Of a stretch of DNA of 64,000 nucleotides, positions 10,156 through 18,496 are shown piece after piece. The translations under genes and the position numbers were made by a program. Origin of the DNA: Sphingomonadales bacterium (GTDB lineage Bacteria > Pseudomonadota > Alphaproteobacteria > Sphingomonadales > Sphingomonadaceae); NCBI GenBank assembly GCA_027486415.1, contig JAIXPC010000002.1:496001-560000 (forward strand). Direction: 5' to 3'. The notes under the pieces were generated by a model, which was not told where the DNA came from, made no database searches, and was given only the letters and a program-made list of their open reading frames with translations. Within the stretch, counting starts at the first letter, position 1, and every line of letters begins with the position of its first letter.

Positions 10156-10194
10156 CGAATCGGTGCAATTTCCGATTCGCAAAGCCCCGAATCG
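10156..10194. repeat. Three-arm alternating inverted repeat (CGAATCG)
   Basis: CGAATCGG at 10156-10163, CCGATTCG at 10172-10179 and CGAATCG at 10188-10194 alternate in orientation at an exact 16-base period, so the middle arm can pair with either neighbour. This could be a double operator for a dimeric LuxR-type regulator or an RNA switch of two exclusive hairpins. Confidence 0.45.
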
Positions 10195-10721
10195 TCAGTC
10201 GGAAACATTGATTTCCGGACTTAAATCACCGTTTTCCCGCGATCAGTCCGATTTGGCGTGGCATTTTTGCCACAGCGGGAATTCGGCCCATCTGGCGTGT
10301 TCGGTGCCATTTTCCTGCCTTGCCGGGTGTTTGCCGGGTGGTGAACACCGTGGGTCAAAGCATTGAAACCAAACATGGTTTACGAATTGCTGACAAATGG
10401 TGGGGATTGTTGCTGGCGCGTAAAGCGCGGAGCGCAAGTGCTTGGACTAACGGCCTCAAAAATCGACAAATAACGATTTATAAAGAATTACTAAAATCCA
10501 GTAAGGATAATGAAAAACAGAGTAACATAGACAAATTTCGTAAACCAAATTCTATATTGTTCAAACCATTACGGAGGTTTATTCAAGTTGCGGGATATCG
10601 GCCGGAGGAAGCAGTGGGTTTTCATCCGATCGGCATCAACGGTCTCCCTCTCGTGCGCTCGTCCAAAACGTGCGGGACCTTGCAAGAGTGGCTTCGGCCA
10701 AAAACAGTGGGAAGAAAAACG

Positions 10722-10913
10722 ATGATGAAGTTCCTGAACAACCTGAAGGGCAACAAGTCGGGCGCCTCGGCCGCCGAATATGCTCTGATCGTCGCCGTTC
10801 TCGGCGGTTTCGTCGTTCTGGGTGCCACCCAGTTCGGCACCTCGCTGCAGACCGCTCTGGGCACCTCGGGCACCGAGCTCGAGTCGCAGGCCACCACCGG
10901 CGCTGCCAACTAA
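10722..10913 (+). CDS. flp: Flp/PilA family type IVb pilin
   Basis: A 63-residue pilin precursor. The class IVb prepilin motif is plain: KSG|ASAAEYALIV, with cleavage expected after Gly14 and Glu19 at position +5 of the mature protein, followed by a hydrophobic helix to about residue 45 and a short Ser/Thr-rich tail. It is the major subunit of the Flp pilus, matured by the CpaA peptidase encoded at the end of the locus. A second ATG directly follows the first (10725). A strong hairpin lies seven bases after the stop and separates the pilin from the machinery genes, which suits the higher amount of pilin needed. Confidence 0.95.
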   Translation: MMKFLNNLKGNKSGASAAEYALIVAVLGGFVVLGATQFGTSLQTALGTSGTELESQATTGAAN

Positions 10914-10920
10914 GACGGTC

Positions 10921-10953
10921 CTGGCCGGGGCGTTCGCGCCCCGGCCAGTTCTT
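10921..10953 (+). terminator. Hairpin terminator or attenuator after flp
   Basis: A perfect 12-bp stem CTGGCCGGGGCG / CGCCCCGGCCAG closes on a stable TTCG tetraloop (10933-10936), followed by TTCTT. It would end most transcripts after flp or stabilise the pilin mRNA 3' end while some readthrough reaches cpaB. Confidence 0.8.
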
Positions 10954-11336
10954 CCGCCGGCTTACCCGCTGGCGATGGAATCCGGTCTGGTTGCCTGGAC
11001 CGACGGAAACGACACCCCCCAGCCCACGGGCGACGGGGCGGCCAGTTTCCTGCAGGCAGCGAAGTTTTTCAGGTGCCGTCCGCGTTTCGGGTTGGTGCCG
11101 AAGCGGGCGGATCCCGGGGGCGGGCCGTTTCGTGCGTGCAAGTGGCGTATCGAGCGTAACTGTCAAGCCGGACCCGGGTCTGGCCGTAAACTGAGATCGC
11201 CAGGCCTTGAGGCCTTGGCGGATGGCAGTTGCAAGAGGGGCTCCATTTTGCTGACGCAATCGACATTCCGGCTCCGCCATCAGGCCAGCGCTCTGCGCGG
11301 CACGGCGTCTGATGCCATCGCCAAGGCGGCCCGCTG
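10954..11336. other. Leader region between flp and cpaB
   Basis: About 380 bases between the flp hairpin and cpaB. An open frame (possible ATG at 10975) ends in TGATG overlapping the cpaB start, but its composition is poor in hydrophobic and motif content and I do not call it a gene. The stretch presumably holds the promoter and 5' leader of the machinery operon; no clear promoter was picked out. Confidence 0.5.
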
Positions 11337-12200
11337 ATGCGCCGCTCCTCCATCATCATGCTGATCGCGGCCGTGGCCCTTGGCCTTGTCGCCGTGCTCT
11401 TCGCGCGCACCTTCCTCAGCAACAGCGACAGCCCCGTCGCCGGATCGCCATCCGTGCGGACCGTGCCGACCGTCGTGGCGGCAGGTGACATCCAGTTTGG
11501 CGAAAAGATCACGCCCGACAAGGTGAAGGTGGTCGAATGGCCCGCCGGCGCCCTGCCGCAGGGCAGCTTCCAGCGCATGGAAGACCTGACCTCGGGCCAG
11601 GGCCGCACCGCGATGCGCGCCATCGTCGCCAACGAAATCCTCACCGACAAGTCTTTGGCCACCGGTGCCAACCGCCTGTCGACCGCCCAGCTGCTCAACC
11701 CGCAGATGCGCGCCGTTTCGGTGCCGCTCAACGAGGTCTCCGGTGTTGCCGGCCTGATCTTCCCCGGCGACCGGGTGGATGTGTTCATGACGCGCCAGCC
11801 GGAAGAAGCCCTGCCCTACACCGAGCTGCTGGCGCAGGGCGCCCGCGTGCTGGCCGTGGGCGTCGACATGAACGTCGGCAAGGACAAGCCGGAAATCGTC
11901 AAGTCGGCGACGCTGGAAGTGACGCCGCTGCAGGCCCAGAAGATCGCGCTGGCGACGACGGTGGGCCAGCTCAACCTGGCGCTGCGCCACTTCACCGATG
12001 AAAGCCGCGTTCGCCTGCAAACGGCACAGGTCATGGACCTGAACGACGGCACCATCACCCGCCTTGTCCGCAAGCCCAACGCCAATGCCGGCGCTGCCGC
12101 ACCCGCCCAGGGTGGCGGCGCCGGCCAGGCCCCGCGTGGCCCCGGGGTGATGGTGATGCGTGGCACCAAAAGCGAATTTGAATCGGTGATTGGCAAATGA
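11337..12200 (+). CDS. cpaB: Flp pilus assembly protein CpaB/RcpC
   Basis: 287 residues. An N-terminal signal anchor (about 6-27) is followed by the SAF/ChapFlgA-like domain (about 43-110: VPTVVAAGDIQFGEKITPDKVKVVEWP) and the CpaB core with LIFPGDRVDVFM near 140-151, then a Gly/Ala/Pro-rich tail. CpaB is a periplasmic component working with the outer-membrane secretin, possibly through peptidoglycan interaction by its SAF domain. The gene opens the machinery operon and overlaps cpaC by ATGA. The start ATG overlaps a TGA in the leader frame. Confidence 0.93.
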   Translation: MRRSSIIMLIAAVALGLVAVLFARTFLSNSDSPVAGSPSVRTVPTVVAAGDIQFGEKITPDKVKVVEWPAGALPQGSFQRMEDLTSGQGRTAMRAIVANEILTDKSLATGANRLSTAQLLNPQMRAVSVPLNEVSGVAGLIFPGDRVDVFMTRQPEEALPYTELLAQGARVLAVGVDMNVGKDKPEIVKSATLEVTPLQAQKIALATTVGQLNLALRHFTDESRVRLQTAQVMDLNDGTITRLVRKPNANAGAAAPAQGGGAGQAPRGPGVMVMRGTKSEFESVIGK

Positions 12201-13570
12201 TCCTGCGCTCCTTCCTCGCGGCCATCCTGGCCGCCGCCGCCGTCGCCGCTCCGGCACTGGCACAGGCCCAGCAATCCAGTGTCGATGCGCGCACCGGCCT
12301 GTCGATCAACCTGCCGGTCAACAAGTCGCAAACCCTGCGCGTGCCCCGGCCCTTTGCCCGCATCGCCATCGGCAATCCCAAGATCGCCGATGTCAGCCCG
12401 GTGACGAGCAGCGTCGCCTATCTCCTGGGCAAGGATATCGGCACCACCAACCTGACCCTTTACGATCGCGCCGGCGCGGTGATTGCTGTGGTGGACGTCA
12501 ATGTTGTCCCTGACGCGATGGGCCTGAAGCAGAAGCTGGCCGAGGTGATGCCCACCGAAAGCCTGGGCGTGCAGGTGGCCAATGATCGCCTGATCCTGTC
12601 GGGCACCGCCACCAGCGCCGCCGCCGTGCAGCGCGCCATGACGATCGCCCAGGCCTATGCGCCGGACAAGGTCATCAACATGACCGGCGTCGGCACGGCG
12701 CAGCAGATCCTGCTGGAAGTGCGCTTTGCCGAAATGCAGCGCGGCACCGCCAAGCTGCTGGGCATCGACAGCATCAATTACGCCAATGATGCCGCGACGA
12801 CGACCGGCACGGTCGTCACCCCCGGCACCACGATCATCGGCCGGTTCACCGGCACCTTCAATTTCCCCAACTTTGGCCTGCGGTTGTCGGCGCTGGAACG
12901 CCAGGGCCTGATCCGCACGCTGGCCCAGCCGAACATCATCGCGCTGTCGGGCGAAACCGCCAACTTCCTGGCGGGCGGGGAATTCCCTGTACCAGTAGGC
13001 GTTGCGTTGAACGGCCAGATCGCCATCGAATTCAAGCAGTTCGGTGTCGGTCTCGCCTTCACGCCGACCCTGCTGGAAGATGGGCTGATCAACCTGCTGG
13101 TGTCGCCGGAGGTGTCCAGCCTCGATCCCACCGCGGGTATCGACATCAACGGTCTTCGCATCCCCGGCCTCAAGGTGCGCCGCGCGCGCACCACGCTGGA
13201 ATTGCGTGATGGCCAGACCTTCGCGCTGGCCGGCCTGATCCAGAGCGATTTCCGCGATACGGTGAACCGCGTGCCGCTGCTGGGCCGCATCCCGATCCTG
13301 GGTGCGCTGTTCCGTTCGGCGCAGTTCGAACGGCAGGAAACCGAACTGGTGATCCTGGTGACGCCGCGCATCGTGCGCCCGGTGCAGGCCGGCACGGCGC
13401 TGCAGCTGCCGACCGACCGGATCCAGGAACCATCCGATGCCGGCCTGTTCCTGCTGGGTGAATCCGAACGGCGCTCCCAGCCCGGAATCATGCTGCCGCT
13501 GCCTGGCCCGGCCAGCGCCATCAACAAGCCCGGCGGGGTTGCCGCCGATCACGGCCACATCGTGAGGTAA
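12197..13570 (+). CDS. cpaC: Flp pilus outer-membrane secretin CpaC/RcpA
   Basis: 457 residues with a signal peptide (1-23, ending ALAQA). The N-terminal pilus-secretin domain (about 30-105: GLSINLPVNKSQTLRVPRPFARIAIGNPKIADV) and a BON-like module (about 108-170) precede the secretin core (about 175-405: ILLEVRFAEMQRGTAKLLG, FLAGGEFPVPV, VSPEVSSLD, RRARTTLELRDGQTFALAGL, ETELVILVTPRIVRP). It forms the outer-membrane pore for the pilus. It overlaps cpaB at the 5' end and is followed after 3 bases by the small exported protein gene. Confidence 0.95.
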   Translation: MILRSFLAAILAAAAVAAPALAQAQQSSVDARTGLSINLPVNKSQTLRVPRPFARIAIGNPKIADVSPVTSSVAYLLGKDIGTTNLTLYDRAGAVIAVVDVNVVPDAMGLKQKLAEVMPTESLGVQVANDRLILSGTATSAAAVQRAMTIAQAYAPDKVINMTGVGTAQQILLEVRFAEMQRGTAKLLGIDSINYANDAATTTGTVVTPGTTIIGRFTGTFNFPNFGLRLSALERQGLIRTLAQPNIIALSGETANFLAGGEFPVPVGVALNGQIAIEFKQFGVGLAFTPTLLEDGLINLLVSPEVSSLDPTAGIDINGLRIPGLKVRRARTTLELRDGQTFALAGLIQSDFRDTVNRVPLLGRIPILGALFRSAQFERQETELVILVTPRIVRPVQAGTALQLPTDRIQEPSDAGLFLLGESERRSQPGIMLPLPGPASAINKPGGVAADHGHIVR

Positions 13571-13573
13571 GCC

Positions 13574-13888
13574 ATGTTGCGTATCGCCACATCCATGTTG
13601 CTCGTGGCGCTGATGATCAGCGTTGCGGCACCCGTTACCGCCCAGGATCGCGGCCTTGGCCTGATCACCCAGAACAATGTCGCGGCGATGGTCGTCGATC
13701 TGAACCCCAGCTATGCCAACGTGAAGATCGAAGGCAGTGACGGCTCGGTCGCCGATGCCGCGGTCACGCGCTATCGCACGGGCCGGGTGAAGGCGCTGAT
13801 GCCGCTGTCGGGCACGGGCGAACTGGGCCAGCAGCGTGGCGGCGCCGGCGCTGGCGGTGGCCAGCCCGCACCGGGTGGGCCGCGCTGA
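13574..13888 (+). CDS. Small exported protein in the cpaD position of the tad operon
   Basis: A 104-residue protein with a clear signal peptide (1-24, VAAPVTAQ|D), a core of about 55 residues and a Gly/Gln/Pro-rich disordered tail. There is no lipobox and no resemblance to the roughly 200-residue CpaD lipoprotein that usually sits between cpaC and cpaE. Its stop overlaps the cpaE start by one base (TGATG), so it is translated as part of the machine. It may be a pilotin-like helper of the secretin or a minimal CpaD substitute; this is inference from position only. Confidence 0.75.
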   Translation: MLRIATSMLLVALMISVAAPVTAQDRGLGLITQNNVAAMVVDLNPSYANVKIEGSDGSVADAAVTRYRTGRVKALMPLSGTGELGQQRGGAGAGGGQPAPGGPR

Positions 13889-15129
13889 TGGCGATCCTGG
13901 CGCGATTGGGGGCGTTTGCCGGGCGCGGTGAGGCGGCTGCGGCCGCTGCCGCCGGCGAAGCGCCGGCAGTGGGTGATGACCTGCGCGTTACCCTGGCGAT
14001 GAAGCCGGAAACGGCAACGCAGCTGGATCCTGCCAGCCTCAATGGCGGCGGTGTCTCCTCCCACATCTTCGAAGGCGGTCTCGACCGGCTGACGGCCAAC
14101 GGCCCGCTGCTGCGTCGCACCGACGTGCTGATCCTGGAGGTCGATCCGGCGAGTGCAGCCGATCTGGACGCGCTGGAACAATTTGCCACCACGGCGGGTG
14201 CCCGCATCCCGGTGGTTGCCGCCGCGCACCACCTGACGCTGGCGGCCGCGCGACGGCTGATGCGGTCGAGCATTGCCGATGTGCTGCCGATCCCGTTCAC
14301 CCAGGAAGAATGGACGCAGGCGCTGGATTCGGCGCGCGGAAAGCTGGCGCAGGTTCGCACCGGCGGCGGCCCGGCGCGATCGGGCAACATCGTTGCCGTG
14401 CAGGGCGCGCTGGGCGGCATGGGCACCAGCATGATCGCCACCCAGCTGGCACAGGTGTGGGCCGAAACGAAAAAGGTGCTGCTGATCGATCTCGATGTAC
14501 AGCGCGGCAACGCCGCCCTCTATCTCAACCTCAAGCCGCGCCTGTCGATCGCCGATCTGATCGAGGCCGATGACCGGCTCGACATCGAATTCCTCAACAT
14601 GGTGATCGAACGTCACCAGTCGGGCGTGTCGGTGATCTCGGCCCCCACCGACATGACGCCGATGGACGCTGTCACGCCGGAATTCATCGAGCGGCTGCTG
14701 GACGTGTGCACGCAGAATTTCGATGTCGTGGTGCTCGATCTGCCGGGCGTGTGGATGGACTGGACGGCGCTGGCCATCCAGAAATCCGATCTGATGCTGC
14801 TGGTCAGCCAGCTCACCGTCTCGGGCATCCAGCAGGCGCGTCGCCAGCTTGATGTGGCCGAGGCCAACAACCTTGGCGATCGTGCCCGCGTCGTCCTCAA
14901 CCGCATGGTGCCCGGCCTGTTCGGCCGCTATGATGTCAGCGAGGCCGAAGGCGTGCTCCGCAGCAGCGTGCACGGTGCCATTGCCAATGATTATCCCACC
15001 GTGTCGGCGGCGCTGGACGAAGGCCGGTCGCTGAAGCAGATCAAGCTGAAATCGAAGGTGGAAAAGGACATCCGCCAGCTTGCGGCGCAGCTTGCCGACG
15101 AACTGGCCACGCTGGGAGCCACGGCGTGA
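13888..15129 (+). CDS. cpaE: Flp pilus localisation ATPase-like protein CpaE/TadZ
   Basis: 413 residues. The N-terminal part (about 33-140) resembles an atypical receiver domain (DVLILEVDPAS, SSIADVLPIPFT). The C-terminal part (about 165-385) is a ParA/MinD-type fold (VLLIDLDVQRGNAALYL, DVVVLDLPGVW). The P-loop is degenerate: GALGGMGTS at 173-181 has glycines but neither of the lysines of the deviant Walker A motif. CpaE/TadZ proteins direct the pilus machine to its cell position and an atypical P-loop is known in the family, so loss of ATP hydrolysis is plausible here. Starts one base inside the previous stop; overlaps cpaF by GTGA. Confidence 0.92.
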   Translation: MAILARLGAFAGRGEAAAAAAAGEAPAVGDDLRVTLAMKPETATQLDPASLNGGGVSSHIFEGGLDRLTANGPLLRRTDVLILEVDPASAADLDALEQFATTAGARIPVVAAAHHLTLAAARRLMRSSIADVLPIPFTQEEWTQALDSARGKLAQVRTGGGPARSGNIVAVQGALGGMGTSMIATQLAQVWAETKKVLLIDLDVQRGNAALYLNLKPRLSIADLIEADDRLDIEFLNMVIERHQSGVSVISAPTDMTPMDAVTPEFIERLLDVCTQNFDVVVLDLPGVWMDWTALAIQKSDLMLLVSQLTVSGIQQARRQLDVAEANNLGDRARVVLNRMVPGLFGRYDVSEAEGVLRSSVHGAIANDYPTVSAALDEGRSLKQIKLKSKVEKDIRQLAAQLADELATLGATA

Positions 15130-16523
15130 TCTTCCCGACCCGGCGCAAGATCGGCCCGGCGGCCGAAGGTGAAGCCCCGGCAGCGGCGGCAACCCCGGCT
15201 GCCGTCGCGGCACCCGCGCCCGTTGTCAGCATCAAGGATCGCCGCCGCGACGATTACACCGAACTCAAGGTCATGCTGCACCAGCAGCTGATCGACCGCA
15301 TCAACCTGGCCGCGCTCGACACGATGACCCGCGAGCAGATGCAGCGCGACATCGGCGACATCGTCCAGGAAATGCTGAAGGAAAACAACCAGGCGCTGAA
15401 CGCGGCCGAGCGCCGCCAGCTGGTTGAAGACATTCTTGACGAACTGCTGGGCCTTGGCCCGCTGGAACCGCTGCTGAAAGATCCGACCATTTCGGATATC
15501 ATGGTCAACAGCGCCACCAAGGTGTTCGTCGAACGCCGCGGCCGCATCGAGGAAGTGGGCACCCGCTTTGCCAGCGATGCCCACCTGCTGCGGATCATCG
15601 GCAAGATCGTTTCGAACGTTGGCCGCCGCGTCGATGAAAGCTCGCCGATGGTCGACGCCCGCCTGCCCGACGGCAGCCGTGTCAACGCCATCATTCCGCC
15701 GCTGGCGCTGGACGGGCCGTGCGTTTCGATCCGCAAGTTCCCGCCCAGCCAGACCAGCCTCGACAAGCTGGTCGGCTATGGTTCGATGACCGCCGATTGC
15801 GCCACCATGTTGAAGGCCGTGGTCGGCAGCCGCCGCAACGTCATCGTTTCGGGCGGCACCGGTTCGGGCAAGACGACGATGCTGAACGCGCTGTCGGCAT
15901 CGATCGGCGAGCACGAGCGCGTGGTGACGATCGAGGATTCGGCCGAACTGCAATTGCAGCAGAGCCACGTGGTGCGCCTGGAAACCCGACCGCCCAACAT
16001 CGAAGGCCGCGGCGAGGTCAACCAGCGCGACCTGGTGAAGAACGCGCTTCGCATGCGGCCCGATCGCGTGATCCTGGGCGAAATCCGGTCGGGTGAAGCG
16101 TTCGACATGCTGCAGGCGATGAACACCGGCCACGATGGGTCGATGACGACGTTGCACGCCAACACGCCGCGCGATGCGCTGTCGCGCCTGGAACAGATGA
16201 TCGGCATGTCGGGGATCGACATCAGCCCCAAATCGGCCCGCGCCCAGATCGCTTCGGCGGTGCAGGTCGTGCTGCAGCTGGAACGTCTGCAGGATGGCAG
16301 CCGCCGGGTGACCTCGGTGGCCGAAATCACCGGCATGGAAGGCGAGATCATCCTGATGCAGGAGATCTTCAAGTTCGTGCGCGAAGGCATCGACGAGAAC
16401 GGCAAGGTGATCGGCGAGATGCGCCCGATGGGGGTGAGGCCCAAGTTCATGGACGTGCTGAAATCGCGCGGATACGACCTGCCGTCGACGATGTTCGATC
16501 CCTACAAGCGCAAGGAGGGTTGA
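15126..16523 (+). CDS. cpaF: Flp pilus assembly ATPase CpaF/TadA
   Basis: 465 residues with a GTG start overlapping the cpaE stop. An Ala/Pro-rich N-terminus (12-36) is followed by a helical domain and the type II/IV secretion ATPase core: Walker A GGTGSGKTT at 243-251 (Lys249), the Asp box VTIEDSAEL, Walker B RVILGEIRSGEA, and the His box TTLHANTPRDAL. It is the cytoplasmic hexameric motor that powers pilin assembly, acting on the TadB/TadC platform encoded next. All catalytic motifs are intact, in contrast to CpaE. Confidence 0.96.
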   Translation: MIFPTRRKIGPAAEGEAPAAAATPAAVAAPAPVVSIKDRRRDDYTELKVMLHQQLIDRINLAALDTMTREQMQRDIGDIVQEMLKENNQALNAAERRQLVEDILDELLGLGPLEPLLKDPTISDIMVNSATKVFVERRGRIEEVGTRFASDAHLLRIIGKIVSNVGRRVDESSPMVDARLPDGSRVNAIIPPLALDGPCVSIRKFPPSQTSLDKLVGYGSMTADCATMLKAVVGSRRNVIVSGGTGSGKTTMLNALSASIGEHERVVTIEDSAELQLQQSHVVRLETRPPNIEGRGEVNQRDLVKNALRMRPDRVILGEIRSGEAFDMLQAMNTGHDGSMTTLHANTPRDALSRLEQMIGMSGIDISPKSARAQIASAVQVVLQLERLQDGSRRVTSVAEITGMEGEIILMQEIFKFVREGIDENGKVIGEMRPMGVRPKFMDVLKSRGYDLPSTMFDPYKRKEG

Positions 16524-16524
16524 G

Positions 16525-17526
16525 ATGGCCCTGCCATCGTTCATCGATCCCGAATTCGTCTTTTATGGCATCGTGTTCCTGGCCATCGTGCTGCTGCTGG
16601 AAGGCGGCTTCATCTGGTATCGCGACACCTACGGACCGAAGAACCGCGTATCGAAGCGCATGGCGCTGATCGAAAAGGGCGCAACCTCGGAAGAGATCAT
16701 CACCGCGCTGCGCCGGCAGACGACCGATGTATCGCGATCGCTGCTGCCGTCGCTGATCACCTATCTGGATTCGCGCATGAATCAGGCCGGGTTCCGCCTG
16801 AGCGCGCAGCGGATGCTGGGATACATGGCCACGGCGACGTTGCTGATCGGCTTCCTGTTCCCGCTGATCGGCGGCATCACCGGCCAGGTTCGATCGGTGG
16901 GCGGGGTGCTGCTGCTGGTGCTGTTTGCCGCCGGCATCGGCATCGTGCTTCCGATACTGTATCTCAACTATGCGGCCGCCAAGCGCCTGAAGAAGATCGA
17001 GGCGCAGTTCCCCGTGGCGCTGGACGTGCTGGTGCGCGGCCTGCGCGCCGGCTACCCGGTGTCGGGCGCGCTGGAGCTGGTCGTCAACGAAATGCCCGAT
17101 CCGCTGTCGTCGGAACTGGGGCTGGTGCTGGCCGAGATGAACTATGGTTCGCCGCTGCGCGATGCGCTGGAGAATTTTGCCAAGCGCGTGCAGACGCAGG
17201 ACGTCAACATGTTCGTCGTCTCGGTCGCGATCCAGACCGAGACCGGCGGCAGCCTTGCCGACATCCTGGATGGCCTGACCAAGGTGATCCGCGACCGCGC
17301 CGCCATGGTGCTGAAGGTCAGGGCGCTGGCATCGGAAGGCAAGATGACCGGCACGCTGCTCACCGCCATGCCGATCATCACCTTTGTCGGCGTGTTTTCC
17401 AGCCAGCCCAGCTTCTACCTCGATGTGGTGGATGATCCCTGGTTCATGCCGGGCACGCTGGGCGTGCTGTTCCTTTATGTTCTGGGTGTCGTGATCATGC
17501 GCCGCATGATCGCGATCAAGGTGTAA
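16525..17526 (+). CDS. tadB: Flp pilus inner-membrane platform protein TadB
   Basis: 333 residues. An N-terminal helix (about 11-30), a cytoplasmic segment, two helices (about 95-150), a type II secretion F-domain (about 165-290: FPVALDVLVRGLRAGYPVSGAL, FVVSVAIQTETGGSLADIL) and a pair of C-terminal helices (about 270-330). With TadC it makes the inner-membrane platform on which the CpaF motor acts. Starts directly after cpaF (one-base gap, GGAGGGT ribosome-binding site inside the cpaF end). Confidence 0.94.
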   Translation: MALPSFIDPEFVFYGIVFLAIVLLLEGGFIWYRDTYGPKNRVSKRMALIEKGATSEEIITALRRQTTDVSRSLLPSLITYLDSRMNQAGFRLSAQRMLGYMATATLLIGFLFPLIGGITGQVRSVGGVLLLVLFAAGIGIVLPILYLNYAAAKRLKKIEAQFPVALDVLVRGLRAGYPVSGALELVVNEMPDPLSSELGLVLAEMNYGSPLRDALENFAKRVQTQDVNMFVVSVAIQTETGGSLADILDGLTKVIRDRAAMVLKVRALASEGKMTGTLLTAMPIITFVGVFSSQPSFYLDVVDDPWFMPGTLGVLFLYVLGVVIMRRMIAIKV

Positions 17527-17530
17527 CGTC

Positions 17531-18496
17531 ATGGTCAGCGGCGAACTTGCAAACTGGATTGTCCTTGGCCTGGTGTTCACCGCCGTGGTGCTCGTCGTCA
17601 TGGCGCTGGCGCCGCTGGTCGTGGGCCGCACCGACATCAAGGCGCGGCTGGCCGCGCAGGGCGGTTCGGCGGCGGTTGATGGCAGCGGCAGCATCCGCAA
17701 CGATCTCAACACCTCGCGCTGGGCGCGGCTGTTGCAGCAGATCGAGGAAACCGGTCTCAGCCTGACCGACGATGCATCGAACAAGATCGCCGAAAAGCTG
17801 CAGATGGCCGGCTATGACCAGCCGTGGGCGCCGCGCGCCTTCACGCTGACCCGTGCCATCGCCACGCTGGCGCTGCCGGGCCTGGTGGTGAGCTTCCTCG
17901 CCGTCGGCGGCAACTGGCCATCGCCAACCAAGCTCTACATGGTCATGATCGGGGCGGCGATGCTGGGCCTTTATGCCCCCGGCATCATCGTCAACGGCCG
18001 CGCCGAAGAGCGCAGCAAGGAAATCCTCAACGGGTTCCCGGACACGCTCGATCTGCTGCTGGTCTGTCTGGAAGCCGGGCTTGGCATCGATGCCGCCTTC
18101 AGCCGGGTCGGCAACGAAATCGTCGATTCGCACCCGCTGCTGGCCAAGCTGTTCGGCCAGGTCAGCCTGGAACTGCGCGCCGGCCGCAGCCGCGAAGTCG
18201 CACTGCGTCTGCTGGCGAAAAAGAGCGGCGTGCCGGAAATCACCGCCTTCACCACCCTGATCATCCAGTCCGACAAGCTGGGTGCATCGGTGGCAGCCGC
18301 GCTGCGGATCTACGCCGCCGAAATGCGCGAACAGCGCCGCATGCGGGCCGAGGAAAAGGCCCATCGCATCCCGGTGCTGCTGTCGGTGCCGCTGGTCTGC
18401 TTCCTGCTGCCGACAATGGTGTCGGTGCTGATGCTGCCGGCCGCCATCGGCATGAAGAACCAGATGGCCAAGGTTGAAGAGCAGAAACGCCGATGA
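17531..18496 (+). CDS. tadC: Flp pilus inner-membrane platform protein TadC
   Basis: 321 residues with the same plan as TadB: N-terminal helix (about 8-30), paired helices (about 110-155), F-domain (about 170-285: FPDTLDLLLVCLEAGLGIDAAF, FTTLIIQSDKLGASVAAALRIY) and a terminal helix LLSVPLVCFLLPTMVSVLML. Partner of TadB in the platform. Starts 4 bases after tadB and overlaps the next gene by ATGA. Confidence 0.94.
   Translation: MVSGELANWIVLGLVFTAVVLVVMALAPLVVGRTDIKARLAAQGGSAAVDGSGSIRNDLNTSRWARLLQQIEETGLSLTDDASNKIAEKLQMAGYDQPWAPRAFTLTRAIATLALPGLVVSFLAVGGNWPSPTKLYMVMIGAAMLGLYAPGIIVNGRAEERSKEILNGFPDTLDLLLVCLEAGLGIDAAFSRVGNEIVDSHPLLAKLFGQVSLELRAGRSREVALRLLAKKSGVPEITAFTTLIIQSDKLGASVAAALRIYAAEMREQRRMRAEEKAHRIPVLLSVPLVCFLLPTMVSVLMLPAAIGMKNQMAKVEEQKRR

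Larger units (their letters stand above)
10090..10721. other. 632-base gene-free control region upstream of flp
   Basis: No credible coding frame. The first part has a hairpin just after the regulator gene and a set of alternating inverted repeats; the middle part (about 10370-10570) is strikingly AT-rich against the GC-rich surroundings, with runs such as TTTATAAAGAATTACTAAAA and GGATAATGAAAA that could serve as promoter or nucleoid-protein binding DNA. The end leads into the pilin gene. I could not pick out a single convincing -35/-10 pair. Confidence 0.6.

Noticed and set aside
10250-10275. Possible sigma-54 promoter (TGGCGTGGCATTTTTGCC)
   Set aside because: The GG-GC spacing is 7 or 12 bases rather than the required 10.
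10975-11337. Open frame of about 120 residues in the flp-cpaB leader, ending in TGATG at cpaB
   Set aside because: Arg/Gly/Pro-rich sequence with no recognisable domain and no clear ribosome-binding site; more likely a chance frame in GC-rich DNA. Kept only as part of the leader description.
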